Positions 1 to 12,399 are shown, counted from the stretch's first letter. The stretch: 64,000 nucleotides of DNA from Anniella stebbinsi (GCA_029215795.1 JARDYH010000002.1:359068973-359132972), one strand, 5' to 3'. A program made the numbers and translations. The notes: generated by a model not told the origin, from the letters alone.

Positions 1-939
1 GAGGAAGCTCCCCCACCCTATCATTAGTCTCTTCCTTGTGCTGCTCTTGAAGGTGGCACTTTGCTCTTTCTCCTATGAGACAGGAAGTGAGCAAGGAGCA
101 AATAGCAATAGGCTCCACCTCCGAGGGAAGGCGATTGGGAAAGGAGTTTTATGGATGAGATGGCAAGCCTCAAGATTATAAAATGCTCTCTTGAACAAGT
201 TAAGCACAAGCAAACGAAGAAGAGAGAGGACACTGTTGAAAACAATGCCTGTCAAAACAGAGCGATCTAGGACTATTACTTTGGGACGCGCCACAGCTTC
301 TGTTTAAGGAACCAAACATACCTTATTGGGCACTTTTATCTTCTACACATCCACCGAGCCAGGCTTTCTGAGGCACTTACACCCAATGAAACACAAATAT
401 GTGCACTCAACACCTGACACTACATGCCAGACAATTTCCTACACATAAGTTATTATCTGTGGCTATGCTTTGACTCGTGTGAAGGAGACTACTGGGGCTA
501 GATGAACGGCATTAAATCCTTGGACTTTAGAAAACCAGGGCTAAAAAATTCAACTTGGCCACAAACTCACCGAATGGCCTTGGGGAAGTCACACTTTCAC
601 AGCCTCAGCTCCTGAACTGTGTAATGAAAACAGTGATATTTAGTATTTGTACAGCACTTTTTCCGCATTTCATGTCAAAAATCTTACAACAGCAATGTAA
701 GGAAGGAAGGCCAGCATTATTAACCTTGTATTTCAGAAGGCAACCTGATAGCGGCTTGCAACTATTTTGCCTTTCTTCCATCATGGAATTCAATACAGTA
801 CAGATGGGGATTTTCAAGGGGTCTGGCCCGTCAGACCTGCCATGCTTCAACAAGGTTGCTACATCATGATCCTTCAAGACCATCTCTCGGGAGAGGTGAG
901 ATTATTTGAACCTCATGGATCACATCTCAATCTTGTAAT

Positions 940-1030
940 CCAGCTTTCCCCAATTCAGTGTCCTCCATATGCGTGGGACTACAGCTCCCATCATCCCCAG
1001 CTGAAGCATCAAGTTGGGGAAGGTTGTTAG
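940..1030. mobile_element. degenerate foldback element, 'CAGCCTTCCCCAA' family
   Basis: The remnant starts with a form of the family end (agctttccccaa), contains the actacagctcccatcatcccc core and ends gttggggaaggttg, so it folds back imperfectly. Confidence 0.5.
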
Positions 1031-2580
1031 AACCACTCCACTTGCACTGGCGTAATCAACCATCTCAAGAGGATTGCTGGGACACCATACAATTGGGAGT
1101 AAAGCACAAGGACCATATAAACTGTATGCAACAGTAGTTAGCGATCACACCACTTTGCATGGAGGGGAACTGCTTCCCAGAGGACGGGGCAAATGACTTA
1201 TCCCTTAGCACAGCCCCATAAATACAATGGAGGCATCATACAGATCTGAACTACGCTGAGTTAAATATATCCCAAAGCAGCTAAAAGGACCCTCATTTTG
1301 CCTTATGGCTCTCACAAGGTACAATGGATTTTTAAAAAGACTGATGGTACTTGCTACGCACTATGATGCTTCCTATCCCTGTGCAAACTGGTTCCTAATT
1401 TTTCTTTATATAATTATTCTGGAGGTTAGGAATTCAAAATATTTCCCCATCCCTTCTTTGGAGGAACACACCCATATTCTCTGGAATTATGAAGAAGGGC
1501 CATGGCATTCCTACATTACAGAAGGTGCCTCATTCAACTATGTAGATAAATCTTGGGGTGTTAAGGACTGAGCACCCTCACTTCCCCCTTTTCACAAGCA
1601 TCCCAGTCAAAATGGCAGAGAATCCCAACCACCATTGCCAGAAGCAGCCCAGTAAAGAGCTGTTTAGCATGAAATGTGAACTGCAAGTTACCAACTTTCC
1701 TTGTGAATTGCCCTCCCCTGCAGGGGCAGGGCAAACACAGAAACCAGGAAATGTGCAATCAAGGTTCAAAATGTCCTCCTCTTACCCCATTCTTTCAAAG
1801 ACAGTTGATGCTGCTCCACACTGTTAAATCCCCTTTAATCACCATACAATCCCACCTGGACAGCAAGCAGCCATCCCAAAAGGAAAAAGTGCCATGAACA
1901 GCCTCCCTTTCATAAACTGAATAATACGCACGCACATATATAAAAAACTGGCAGAATAACATCTGAAATTTCAGATGAGCAAAAGTCCAAGTAAAGCCAG
2001 ATGGAGATCAGGTTATTTAAGAAATTGCTGAGTAATTTTCTGTTCTAAGTGATCATAGGACAAACATATGCTTGGTGAGCAACAAGAAGTACCAATGCAA
2101 CCCCCCCCCCCGCATTAAAAACCTAAACAAATCCTAAAACCAAGCGCCACCCCCCCACCAGAGATCCAACGGGGGGCACTACAAAGGGGATGGTTAATTT
2201 GGGGAGATGCAAAGGTTTATTTACCCTCCGCCGCTTTACAAAGGACCGGAAGATAAGCATGAAGAGCCGTCCATTGGAATAGGGGTGGTGGGAAGACGGC
2301 AACCGGCGAACAAGGGCGAGCCAGAAATATTTGGGGGGGGGGGGGGGGAGGGGCCCGCCTCAAATACAAAATAACCCAAGAGCCCAGACCATACGCCACC
2401 TTCTTATCCACGGAAAAACCCAAATCCAGACACCCCAGTATAGGATGGGGGAAGAGGGAAGGACCCAAACCCACCCCCACCATCGGCAGCACATGGGGAG
2501 CACGCACACAAAAAATACCCTCCAACCCCAGACTTTGCTACACTTTCTCCCTTCTCGGGGCTTTATGTCGCCGTTGTACC
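1031..2580. other. no recognised gene
   Basis: Unique-looking sequence with an 11-base C run (2101-2111) and a 16-base G run (2333-2348). Frames here are short and match no family I know. Confidence 0.4.
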
Positions 2581-3260
2581 CAGGCCCGGGCCAGGATGGC
2601 AGGTAGGCCCCGGTCCGCCTGCTCCAAGGACACGTGTCCCAGCCCGGCGGCCCCACAGGGGAAGGAGGGGAGAGAAAGAGGCAGCCAGGCCCATGCGGTG
2701 GCGGCTGCCGGGCGCTCTGCGCGGTGGCGGCCGAAGCGGGCGCGTTGGAGAGCGGTGGCCACAGAGCGAGCCAAGCCCCGCCGGAACGCCCCCCCCCGCT
2801 CCCCGGTCCCCAGCACCGACGCGAATCGTACCGGACTTGAGCCGCGAGCACGTGGGGCTGGCCCGGATCGCAGAGGCAGACGCCGATCCCGAGGACCGGC
2901 GCGGTAGCAGCAGCCAGCGAAGGAGGGAGGGGAAGGAGCGCGCAGGAGGAGGAGGAGCCGCGCCAGGGCCAGCCCAACAGCGGCTCAGGGCAGGGCCTTG
3001 CGAAGAGCGAAGGAAGGCGAGGCGAACACGTGGGGCCCAGCGGCTGGAAAGACCGGCGGGCTTCGGGCCTAGCAGGAAAGAAAGGCCGGCCCAGCCCTAG
3101 CGAGACGGTGGATGGGCCGCCCGGTCTCTGGAAGTATGCGCGCCCGAGGGAGTTTCCTCGCCCCGCCGCCGCTTTATGGCCCGGTTTACGCACAAGCGGC
3201 TGCCCGTCCCCACGTGCGCGCAGTCCGGGAAGAAGACTCTGCCGGAACAGCTGCTGGGAA
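2580..3260. promoter_or_regulatory. second CpG island with four CACGTG sites
   Basis: GC-rich and CpG-dense, with CACGTG at 2631, 2849, 3027 and 3211. It may be an alternative promoter or 5' exon of the same left-hand gene. Long ORFs across it on both strands are composition artefacts. No protein family is recognised. Confidence 0.45.
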
Positions 3261-3887
3261 GTTTAGGAACCCCGCTTTTTTTTTTTCAGGGCAGTCCGCC
3301 AAGGATCGGGGCTCCTGGACTCCCCAGCAGCCGTACCGCCAGAGTTATCTCCCCCCACGGATTGCCAGGTACAAAAAACGAGCGAGAAAGAACTCTATAA
3401 ACGTGACACATTTGGGGCAGGGATCGGGGTACACGCTCTCTCCCCCTCTATGACGGTGTAGACACCCATTTTCCCTGTATGTGTGTGTTCACGGTTGTGA
3501 ACAGCCGTGCAGATGCTATACAGTTGGAGGCAGGAAGATTCAGAGACCCATCTATATTCCAAATAGATGAGGGGGTGGAGGGAGGATGGGTAAAACACAG
3601 CAAACCCTCTCTCTGCAGCACAGTATCCTGAATACTACTATTTCTGTAGGATGGCTGGAGCCCTACAGCTTTCAAACATAAGGGGAGCTTTACGACCCCC
3701 ATATACTTGGGTTGGAATCTCTGGAAATGCCAGATGCTGCTATAATAACAGCAGGCAGATCTGAGCCCACTCCTCCAGCACATATGGGGAGGGGGGGGGG
3801 GGGGGGTGCTCCAGGAATCTACTAAAGCACTCCAGCACTGCATTCATATAGGGTAGAAAGAAATGACCAGCCCCTGTGAGAATTACA

Positions 3888-3968
3888 GAACAATCCTAAG
3901 CATATCCACTCAGCAGTACACTATTGAGTTTAATAGGGCTTGTTCATAAGTAAACGTGCACAGGATCA
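3888..3968. repeat. short interspersed repeat (acaatcctaagca...) copy 1
   Basis: Shares the motif caatccta...ctcagcagta...attgagttta with 10462-10552 and, weakly, 63231-63342. The class is not certain. Confidence 0.4.
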
Positions 3969-6129
3969 CTATTACAGGGCTTGGGCAACAGTGGCACATC
4001 TGGGCCTTACATGGGGCAGGCGTATTTCAGAGGAGTGACTCTATTGTTGCATAAGATGATTGGTCCTCTCAGTAAGGGATCTTGTTTGTTGACCTTCAGT
4101 CCTACCCGCACACAATAGGAGACTGGGAGGGCAAACATGGAACAAAATGAAGGATTCTGCTATATACATACTAGAGAGAACAAAGGCATCTTCACATGCC
4201 TCTGCAGATCACATGGAATAGATTACCCCCTAACATACTTTCACAACCCTTTAATTAATGTTTATGAGTGGGATGGGGTGGGATGAGGATTTTAATCCAC
4301 ATTCATTTACAGTGTACAAGAAGGGGGGGGGGGTAGATTCTGGATTAAAATGTCAAAATGTGGAGTAAGGGAATCAAGGGCACATCCCAACTTGTCACTA
4401 TCATGGAATTGTGTTTGCAAGGAAATGGACTCCTAGCTCATTGCTATAGGCGCCAACTGTGCCCTCTTTGCAGGTTAGGTCTGATTTTTGGAATGATCTT
4501 CCAGAGTTACAACTTGAGGGCAAAAGAGACTACCTTGCAGAAACTTATGGATGTTTTATACCTGGGTGAAAAACAGGATAAAACTCTTCAGAAACAATCT
4601 AAATCAAAGAACTTTTAAGTATTGGAAGGAAAACTTTATAAAGGCCTGGTCTTGTATTTCATACAGATGATGGGGTCAGGTATTCAAGATGCAACATGAT
4701 GGTAAATTCCACAACCCAGAAAAGCATAAACTCAAAAATATATGGCCTACTGTAAGTTTTGGGATCTTTTAGACTCGGTTATGAAATGTGGTTCGTTCAT
4801 AGACGCTGGCTGAGAAATGAAACTGGTTATAGAACCTCATACTGGTTATACACAGTTATGCAGGATAAAGTCCAAGCCCTATAAATATTGGATCAAACGC
4901 TACCAATACTGTTAATATGGATGATAAGGCTTGCTGAAGTTGAGACTCTCCCCATTTTGTGCAAGAATGTTGCAAAGGCATGTAGATAATGTGTGTGTAT
5001 TAGATTCTGGGCCTTATAGATAAGCTGGGAGGGGATCTGAACAAGTGCTCATAGAAATGACGAGTTACTGAATAGCTTAACCTGCTGAGAATATAATGTG
5101 GGATAGTAGCTGGACTTAAGTTGCAAACACTTTTAAACATCATAGTACTAAGCTTTTACTCCACTCATTAATTTGCTAAGTTTATCAGTAGGGCTCGAGC
5201 TCCGTCAGTACTTATTTGGCCCCACACACACTTGGAAGGCCAAAACACAGGAGATGGTTGCCACAAATAGAGTTAGGGGTAAGATTTAAACCCCAAATCA
5301 TCACACAATCTGATCTCCAACAGTAAGTAGTACTGTTAAAGGGAATAGGACCTAATGCCTTAAACACTCCATGATTCAAGGGAGGAAGGGGCTTCAACCT
5401 CTATGGATACTTGTGAAGGAAAGCTAAGAATTCTTTATATAGACTTATTAAACACTTTTATAGCACTTCTTGGATACAAAATTATTTACAATTCTTGTTT
5501 CTTTCATTTCTACACAAGATTGGAACTTGGCACTTCTTACCGTGCAGTATAAGAGAGCCAATTATAGAAGAGACGTTCTCTAGAAGCTGGTGTAGGAGGG
5601 GCTTTGATCCCTTAAATATTATACTGTAATTACAGGTACCAGGAGGCGTGGAGGGCTGTTTATACTGCTTGCCCCTAGGAAATGTTGTAAACTTGGATTT
5701 TGGGACCTACAGATATTATTGCAGGAGTGACTATACTTGTAAAGCTCAGGCTTCTTCCATACTTGAATGTAGAGCTTGAGAAGACTAGTAATTGAACTAA
5801 GGATCTATAGCTGTCATACAAATACAACATTAGTTTCAGGACGAGGACTCCATTTAAAGCTGCAAAAACTAGGGAAGGTTCCATAAAGTCCTAGCCTTTC
5901 TACAAAAGGAAGATTAGACCTTATCCTCTGTACTGCCCCATATCTATGACATATTGAGTTGTATAGTTAAGCCCCAAAGATCCCTGAACATGATGGAGAG
6001 AAAGTACAATAAATTGACTGCACTGTGAGTGAAATACGATGGATATAACCCAAACCGGCCTTGGTTCTGTGCTTCAAGCCTGTGATGCCAGGATTTCAGA
6101 GGGGGAAAGAGGAGGAAAACATAAGTTAA
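3969..6129. other. no recognised gene
   Basis: AT-rich, non-coding in appearance. A G run lies at 4323-4333. No exon or clear element recognised. Confidence 0.4.
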
Positions 6130-6432
6130 ATTATGGAAATCACTACCACAAGATGTGGTGATGGCCACCAATTTTGGATGGCTTTAAGAGGGGGTTGGAC
6201 AAATTCCTGGGGGAGAAGGCCATCAATGGTTACTAGCCTTGATGGCTATGTGCTACCTCCAGTATCCAAGGCAGTAAGTGTGTGTGCACCAGTTGCTGGG
6301 GAACATGGGTGGGAGGGTGCTGTTGCACCATGTCGTATTTTGTTGGTCCCTGGCCGACAGCTGGTTGGCCACTGTGTGATCAGAGTGCTGGATTCGATGG
6401 ACCCTCGGTCTGATCCAGCATGGCTCAAGAGT
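6130..6432 (+). mobile_element. CR1-type LINE 3' fragment
   Basis: Follows the pattern of the other CR1 tails here: ccacaagatgtggtgatggc, then gttgctggggaacatgggtg, ending ggtctgatccagcatggctc. Only the 3' end is present. Confidence 0.6.
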
Positions 6433-6915
6433 GCCCCACTGTATGGCCCCAAATCCATCCTCTGAGGTGGGGGTGGGATAGATAAACAATGGGGTATCTC
6501 TTTTTTTGGGGGGGGGGGATCAGAGCCTCGGGGTTCATCAGAGATCTAAAAACCCTCTCGGTATTTTTTTTAAGTGGGGTAGGGGGTGGATGAGTGGATG
6601 GATCGGCGGCAGCGAACGAAACGCTTTCTGCATGTGCTCAGGAGCCCTCGGGGCGCCCAGAGTCTAGGGACCCAGGAGCCTGAAGGGCAAAGGGAGGGCG
6701 AGGGGCCCACCAGCCGGCCTTGATGTTTTGTGCGGGAGCAAAGCAGGGCGAGGCGAGGAGAGGCCCGGCAGGGCAAAGGGGCCCCACGAGGCCTGGCCTG
6801 GCCGGTGTCTCCTGGCTCCCTTCCTTCCTTCCTTCCTTCCGCGGCTCCCACGTGGTGCTGAGGCGAGGCCTCGAGAGGCAGGCGCGGGGCGGGGGTAGGA
6901 GAGACGCAGCGGGCA

Positions 6916-6949
6916 ATGGCGGCCGGAGCCCAGGCGGGGCGCGACAGAG
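6916..6949 (+). other. candidate plus-strand first coding exon, unidentified
   Basis: An ATG in good context (G at -3 and +4) opens eleven codons, MAAGAQAGRDR, and one extra base before the donor AGAG|GTGAGG. The phase matches the isolated exon at 12305-12385. It could equally be chance within a CpG island. Confidence 0.25.
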
Positions 6950-7087
6950 GTGAGGGCAGGGCGAGGGCGGCGGCGGCGGCGGCGGCGCAGGGGGAGCCCG
7001 GCGAGGCCCCCCGCCTCAGCCGCGGCCTAGTGGCGGCGCCTCCTCCCCACCCCCACCCCCCGCGGCCCTCGCCCCCTCCGCGGTTAC

Positions 7088-7170
7088 CTTCAGTCTCCTT
7101 CAGTCCGGGGAGCGGGGCCCGACGCAGCCGCAGCGCAGCCCAGCACGACCATTTCCGGAGCCGCTCCGAA
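7088..7170 (-). other. candidate non-coding first exon, minus strand
   Basis: On the minus strand the segment ends CTGAAG|GTAACC at 7088, a good donor, directly below the E-box cluster. The upper limit is a guess. It is a plausible 5' UTR exon of the gene beyond the left edge. Confidence 0.3.
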
Positions 7171-7644
7171 GGGAGGGAGGGGAGGGGCGAAAGGGGGCAG
7201 GGGGAAGAGGGGGGAGGGCCGGTCACGGGGCGAGGGAGGCGGGGCGCGCCTGAAGCCGCTCTGGGGGGGAGGAGGAGGGAATCGCCCCTCGTCACGTGAC
7301 CCCCCCTCGACGCCTTTGGGATGAGGAGGGAGGGAGGAAGGGAAGGAAGGAAGGGTCAGGTGACCGCGCCTCAGTCCCGGCTTTTGGGGATTCCTCTGCC
7401 ATGTGACCCGCCACGAGGCAGCCCACGCCCGCGTCACGTGACCCTGGGGCACTTCCGTTTCCTTTTCCCCCCTCCTCCCCTCCCCTCCCCTCAAATCCAT
7501 TCTTAAGCGCTGCCGGTGGCACAGTATGGCTGGAGTGACACGTGTTGGCCGGGGGTTGGGGGGAGAGGAGGGAGAGAGGCGCTCTTAGACGCGTCTACTC
7601 CGAAGTCAGCTCCATGGAGTCCATTAGCCTGTGTGTCTAACAGC

Positions 7645-7745
7645 GTTCCCGAACCTGGCGCCCTCCAGAGGGGTCGGATTGCAACTCCCATCATCCCCAG
7701 CCAGAAGGCTGGGGGAGGGGGGGAGTTTTAATCCGCCCCCTCTGG
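7645..7745. mobile_element. degenerate foldback element, 'CAGCCTTCCCCAA' family
   Basis: Has gcgccctccagagg, then gcaactcccatcatccccagcc, then ccctctggagagcgcc as a partial inverted partner. It lies at the edge of the CpG island. Confidence 0.45.
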
Positions 7746-8823
7746 AGAGCGCCGGATGGCAGGCGAAGAAGCGAATCCCCTAATTCAATGGACCTGTGTG
7801 CACAGAGGATGGCAGGCTTCCAGCTGGGGATTTGCCGCCGCCTCCTCCTCCTTCATGTCTTGTCCTCCCGCCACCCTTTGCCTTCCTTTATGGGACCTGC
7901 GTGTTCGTATGTTTGACGCGTGTGGCACGGTGGTCCCCACAAGCCCATTTTCATTTCTCCTGGTACTTTGCGTCAACAGAGCCAGAAGGGAGAGCTGAAT
8001 GAGACCTCCCTGCTCAGAGGCAGTATAGCCACTGAACATGAACTCTTGAAAGATAAACCACAGAAAACGAGTTACTTCCAGATTGGAGTATGGCAATTAC
8101 TGAGTGCCTATATGGGTCTGCCTTTGCAGGGTCTCGAAAGCATTGGTTGATCCAGGAGGCTTGTCTGTAGGAGCATATACTCAGCTGCACTGGCTGCAAA
8201 TTATTTCTGGACATAATTCAAAATTTTGCTGATTACCTCTAAAGATGTGAATGGCTTCAGCACCTTCTCTCCTATGAACCTGCCCACTCCTTAAGATCTG
8301 CTGGGGAGGTCCTCATTTGTGCCCCAACAGTGGTTGAGGCATGCCTGGTTTGGGACCCAGGAGGGGGTCATCTCTAGCACGCCCTACCACGGGAAGTCCA
8401 TTTATCTCATCTTCTCGCTGCCTAAGTAAGATTTAATTCCAGTAGGCACTTGATCTGCTGGGCTGAAAATTTGTGATGCTTTACCCGTGGGCCACAGAAT
8501 CAGAATATATAAAGACCACAAATAGAAACCAAAATAAATGAGTGTATTCATTATGGAAGATCAACCTGTCAGGAAAAAAATTAAAAGCTTTTCCCAAGCT
8601 TATGCCCTTTAGATGTTCTAAACTACAACTTCCATCAGCTGCATAGCCAATGGACAGGGATGATGAGCACTGTCTTTCAGATATTTTGAACTGCATCAGG
8701 TTGGGGAAGTGACCATCATGAAGGGCTTCCCTGTAGATAAATAGTATGTCCGGTTTAGAATATTGTCTGCTGGAGTTGTATTTTATTATCGCCATTAATT
8801 TATGAATTTTGTATCCATTGGGT

Positions 8824-9015
8824 CTGTTCAGATAACACACTAAGCCATGGTTAGGCCAATAACTGTTTTGCAGCAAATTCTTTGTGAGCAAATTCTTTGT
8901 AAACTGTGGTTATGTAGCCACCATGGTTAGGAATGATTCACACAACACACTAAGCCATAATGTTTAGCTCAAAATGCTTAACGACTGTGGCTTAGCATGT
9001 CATCTGAACAGGGTC
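8824..9015. mobile_element. foldback element, 'CTGTTCAG' family
   Basis: Left end ctgttcagataacacactaa and right end catgtcatctgaacag are inverted copies. The internal ccatggtta motif also recurs in inverted form. About 190 bp with no coding capacity. A 3-bp ggt flanks each side. Confidence 0.6.
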
Positions 9016-9061
9016 AATGAGTTGTTTAAGATTTGAACTGACTGTTTGCTTATAGGTTTAA

Positions 9062-9182
9062 GGTGCAATCCTATGCATGTCTAGACAGAAAAAAAGTTCT
9101 GCAACTCCCAGCATGGCTAGCTGCCGCATGCTGGGAATTGTAGTTTTCCCTATCTAAACATGCATAGAATTGCACTCTTATT
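9062..9182. mobile_element. foldback element, 'gtgcaatcctatgcatg' family, copy 1
   Basis: Left arm gtgcaatcctatgcatgtct is repeated inverted as catgcatagaattgcac at the right, with a second inner palindrome around gctgggaattgtag. Non-coding. Two further copies lie at about 37718 and 49345. Confidence 0.6.
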
Positions 9183-9889
9183 GCAGTATTTTTGTTAGGT
9201 GATTTTTCATATTGTTGTCTTTTGATATTTTGATACGTTTGTATTTTGTATGGTGTTGTTAGCTGCTTTGGGCTTCCTTTTGGAGGGAAAACGATATAAA
9301 CAAACGACGAGGAGGATACAAATAAACTGTGATGGACTTCCGCTCGCAGATGTTGAAAAGTGTCTTTGTAAGATCGAGGTGGGCATAGTTTGGATTTCAG
9401 AGGATAAAGCCCAAATCCATTAAACATTATTTCAGGCCCTTGGGAATTTCTAATAAACCACAGGCATGGAGGAAATCTGTAGCGCGGCCGAATTGCACTG
9501 CACAGCCATTAACTTGCACTCTGGTTTTGATCAGACGGAGCAGCAGATGAATCCAATCATCCATCTGTCAAGAGATGCCTCCGAAACACGTCCTGTGGGT
9601 TAGTCAATAGACAAGATAATTGCTCTTACATTGACGCACGTCATACAAATCCTCTGAAGCTGTCACTTCACACCGCCAAGCATGACTCTGTGAATTGACT
9701 AACATTTGTTTCTTTCCTATGAGATAGTGCTTGTTCACCAGCATCCAACGCCGAAGTCTGGAGGGAGTGTTGCTCTTTTCCATGGCGCTGACTCAGCAAT
9801 TAAGTCAGTTAAGCATTGGCCGGCTCTTTCCTGGAACCAGCATTGCTCCCACACTACCTCCACAAAGCCTGGCCTTGAGCTAGATAAGA

Positions 9890-9990
9890 GGTGTTCCCAA
9901 GTGCCTGGATTTTTTTTTATTATGATGCCCAACATGTTTCGGAAAGGACTTTCCTTCCTCAGGGGCCGCTTACCTTTCTCCAATGTCGGA
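9890..9990. repeat. copy of 'cccaacatgttt...cttcctcagggg' motif
   Basis: Shares the order ttattat..gcccaacatgttt, then a GG-rich spacer, then ccttcctcaggggcc with the left arm of the insertion at 49519-49948. It is a single arm with no inverted partner nearby. Confidence 0.35.
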
Positions 9991-10461
9991 AAGAATCTTC
10001 CCAATGCTTCCTATGCTTTAAAATGCTCCATCCTGCCTTTCCATTCCCTTTTACAAGACTTATACCTTTGTTCCCAACCCTTCAAGCCTGGTCTCCTTTT
10101 GTGTCATTTCCAACACACGCAGTTCATTTCAGTTGTAGCTACATTAATAAGTGTCTGATAGAGGTGGAAGGGGTGGAGAGGACATTAAATTCTCCCCAAA
10201 GATATTCGAGGCTTTTGTTTGTTGGAGCTTTGGCTGCCGACGTATTACTCATACTTTCTTTAAGCTTAGCACCGTCTCTGGCCTTGTTCAATGTCAGCAT
10301 TCCCTGAGCTCGGCTCAGTTTTAGGTATTTGAAGCTGCGCAACTGCAGAGTGTATAACTGGGGGCAGGATCCGCCACTCCCAATCATTTCAGCTTGCTTT
10401 TTCCATTTCTAATGTTTCTAATCTTTAAAGAGAACTGCTAACGAACTCCAGTCCTGGTGGT

Positions 10462-10552
10462 ACAATCCTAAACAGATCTACTCAGAAGAAAGTCCCATTG
10501 AGTCCCGTGTGGCCCAGTTCCAGGTAAATGGATATAAAATTATAGCCTAAGA
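10462..10552. repeat. short interspersed repeat copy 2
   Basis: Contains acaatcctaaacagatctac, then tcagaagaaagtcccattga, matching the repeat at 3888-3968. Confidence 0.4.
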
Positions 10553-11930
10553 TCCTCAGGGGGTGAATGTCCATTCATTCCCACCAACTCTTACTTCCTT
10601 CTTGCATCCTGTGATGTCGTTTTTTCTCCTAATCTGGACTATATTGAAACCAAAATTCCCCTGCTCCCCCAAATAAAAGCCTGCAAGAGCCCAAACATAA
10701 ACACAAAATATAACATCTTTTAACTATTTTCTGAATTTAAAGAAAAGGCTGGTGAACTCTCATAGGCAGAAGAAGGGAAAACAAGTAGGTTTTCTAGTGG
10801 TTAGCAACCAGCACCCTATGTAAGGCATTACCTGCTCCTCTCCCAGACCAGCACAATCAAATGTGAATTTACTCAGGCTCCATGTTTTTTGGAATTTAGC
10901 ATAAACATGGTCCTGACTGCTTTTTCCTTCAAGTTATACCTCTAGCTGTTGAGCTTTCAGGAGAGCGGCTGTATAGCAGTTGGCTCAAAAGCAAAGGATT
11001 CCTGAGCCCTGGCATTGGGTCCTTCCCTTTGTTTATTGAAGAAAAGATGTTCAAACATCTCGAGCCGTAATTGTCTCAGGTCTGAGGCTTTGAGGATTGG
11101 AAACAGAGAATAAAGACATCCAGCCATACAGCAGTGAGAGCAAGATGCTCTCTGCCTGCTTCCCAAGCAGCGCAATGCAAGTGTCTGTATGGCTAGATTT
11201 GGATGGCTCTCTTGCAAACTCCCAACTTCGGGGCAGGGTGGGAGACATGCCTCAGCTCATCAGATATCTGATACTGAAGTAAAGGTCTAGTCTTGCTATC
11301 TAAAAGCTGCAGGAGTGTTCAGTGACAGCAGAGACTGATCCAATACATACTGTTGTAGGCACATGAAGTTTTACTGAATCCTGAAAAGTACCCAAAGCCT
11401 ACATCCTCTTAATATTCCCTGATCAAATGAAGCTGCAAGATACACGTTTAACTTAACATCACTCCCTAAATCAGGGGCAGGGAAACCTCTAGCCCCTAGA
11501 CCCTTAGATTCCTCCAGGGGCAGGGCTTCGCCTCCAAACCCTGTCCCCTTGAGGAAAATCCCATGACCTCCGATCTGAGATTGGAGGTAACAGCAGAGAT
11601 GCAGGCAGTGGAAGGCAGCACATGGCCCTAAATGAAGAACAGACCAGAGCGACGCAAAGCTGAATACATTTTTTGCAGCTATATTTCTTTGATGACAGCT
11701 TATATAACCCAGAACACGTAGGGTTGGTAGGAACTTTTTTTTATCCCATACATCATTTGTACCCCTCCAATCTGCATCACTATTTGGATGTTACTACACT
11801 CAATATGTAGACCACGAAGAACTGTTCCATAACTGCACTACTTCAGACTGCTAGTGGAAGACTTGCATGATTAAATGCCTCCCCCTGAAATACAACTCCA
11901 CGATTATAGAAAAGTAGCACTTCATGAACA
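10553..11930. other. no recognised gene
   Basis: No splice-bounded open segment or repeat family recognised. Confidence 0.35.
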
Positions 11931-12164
11931 AGAGAGGCAGCATGGTGTAGTAGTTAAGAGTGTTGGCCTGGGAATCAGGAGACCCTAGTATTAGTCCCCA
12001 CTTAGCCATGGAAGCTCACTGGGTGACTTTGGGCCAGTCAGACTCTCAGCCCAACCAACCTCAGAGGGTCGTTGTTGTGAGGAGAAAATGGAGGAGGATG
12101 CAGGCTGCCTTGGGTTCCTTGGAGGAAAAAAGGCAGGATATAATGCAAGAAATAAATATAAAAG
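11931..12164 (+). mobile_element. tRNA-derived SINE, Sauria type
   Basis: The head ggcagcatggtgtagtagtt is tRNA-like (A box). It is followed by a degenerate B-box region, the body ctcactgggtgactttgggc, a ggagaaaatggaggagg segment and a tail ggcaggatataatgcaagaa ataaat. Known in squamate genomes as LINE-mobilised SINEs. The same body occurs at 40850-41065 in reverse. Confidence 0.75.
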
Positions 12165-12304
12165 CTGTAGTGTAACCTTCTCCCCAATACAAAGCAGCAT
12201 ATATGAAAAATTGGTATGCTGTGGGCAGAAGGGTGCAGGAAAGTGATTTTTTTTATGTCTACCTCTAGCACTGTATTGAAAGGCTAACTTTTATTTTAAT
12301 TCAG

Positions 12305-12385
12305 GGCATGTGATGTCAGCTGCTCACTCCCAAGTAGAAAAGGGAAGAACTGCAGTGAGTAAAACAAAGGAGAAGACTTCAAAAG
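12305..12385 (+). other. candidate 81-nt internal exon, plus strand, unidentified
   Basis: Bounded by a strong acceptor (pyrimidine-rich tract ending aattcag) and a strong donor (AAAAG|GTAAGT). One frame is open with phase 1 at both ends and encodes HVMSAAHSQVEKGR then TAVSKTKEKTSK. The protein is not recognised. It lies tail-to-tail with PSMD2. Confidence 0.3.
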
Positions 12386-12399
12386 GTAAGTCCCAGTTT

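Larger units (their letters stand above)
6600..7460 (-). promoter_or_regulatory. CpG island with E-box cluster, candidate EIF4G1 promoter
   Basis: A GC-rich CpG island. The full palindrome GTCACGTGAC occurs at 7291-7300 and 7433-7442, with relatives GTCAGGTGAC near 7355 and CATGTGACC near 7400, plus CACGTG at 6849. These are MYC/USF/TFE-type sites. A minus-strand splice donor lies just downstream of them (7088). The link to EIF4G1 is inferred from human gene order (PSMD2 followed by EIF4G1 on the same strand). No EIF4G1 protein sequence is visible. Confidence 0.5.

Noticed and set aside
2360..3193. 277-codon minus-strand ORF
   Set aside because: Spans a CpG island, is Pro/Arg/Gly-rich, overlaps long frames on the other strand and resembles no family. 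Stop codons are rare there because of GC content.
1..7100. EIF4G1 coding exons
   Set aside because: The expected N-terminal sequence was looked for on the minus strand and not found. Only a possible promoter and first exon remain.
6570..7295. 241-codon minus-strand ORF
   Set aside because: Same reason: low-complexity Pro/Arg/Ser-rich translation of the 7-kb CpG island.
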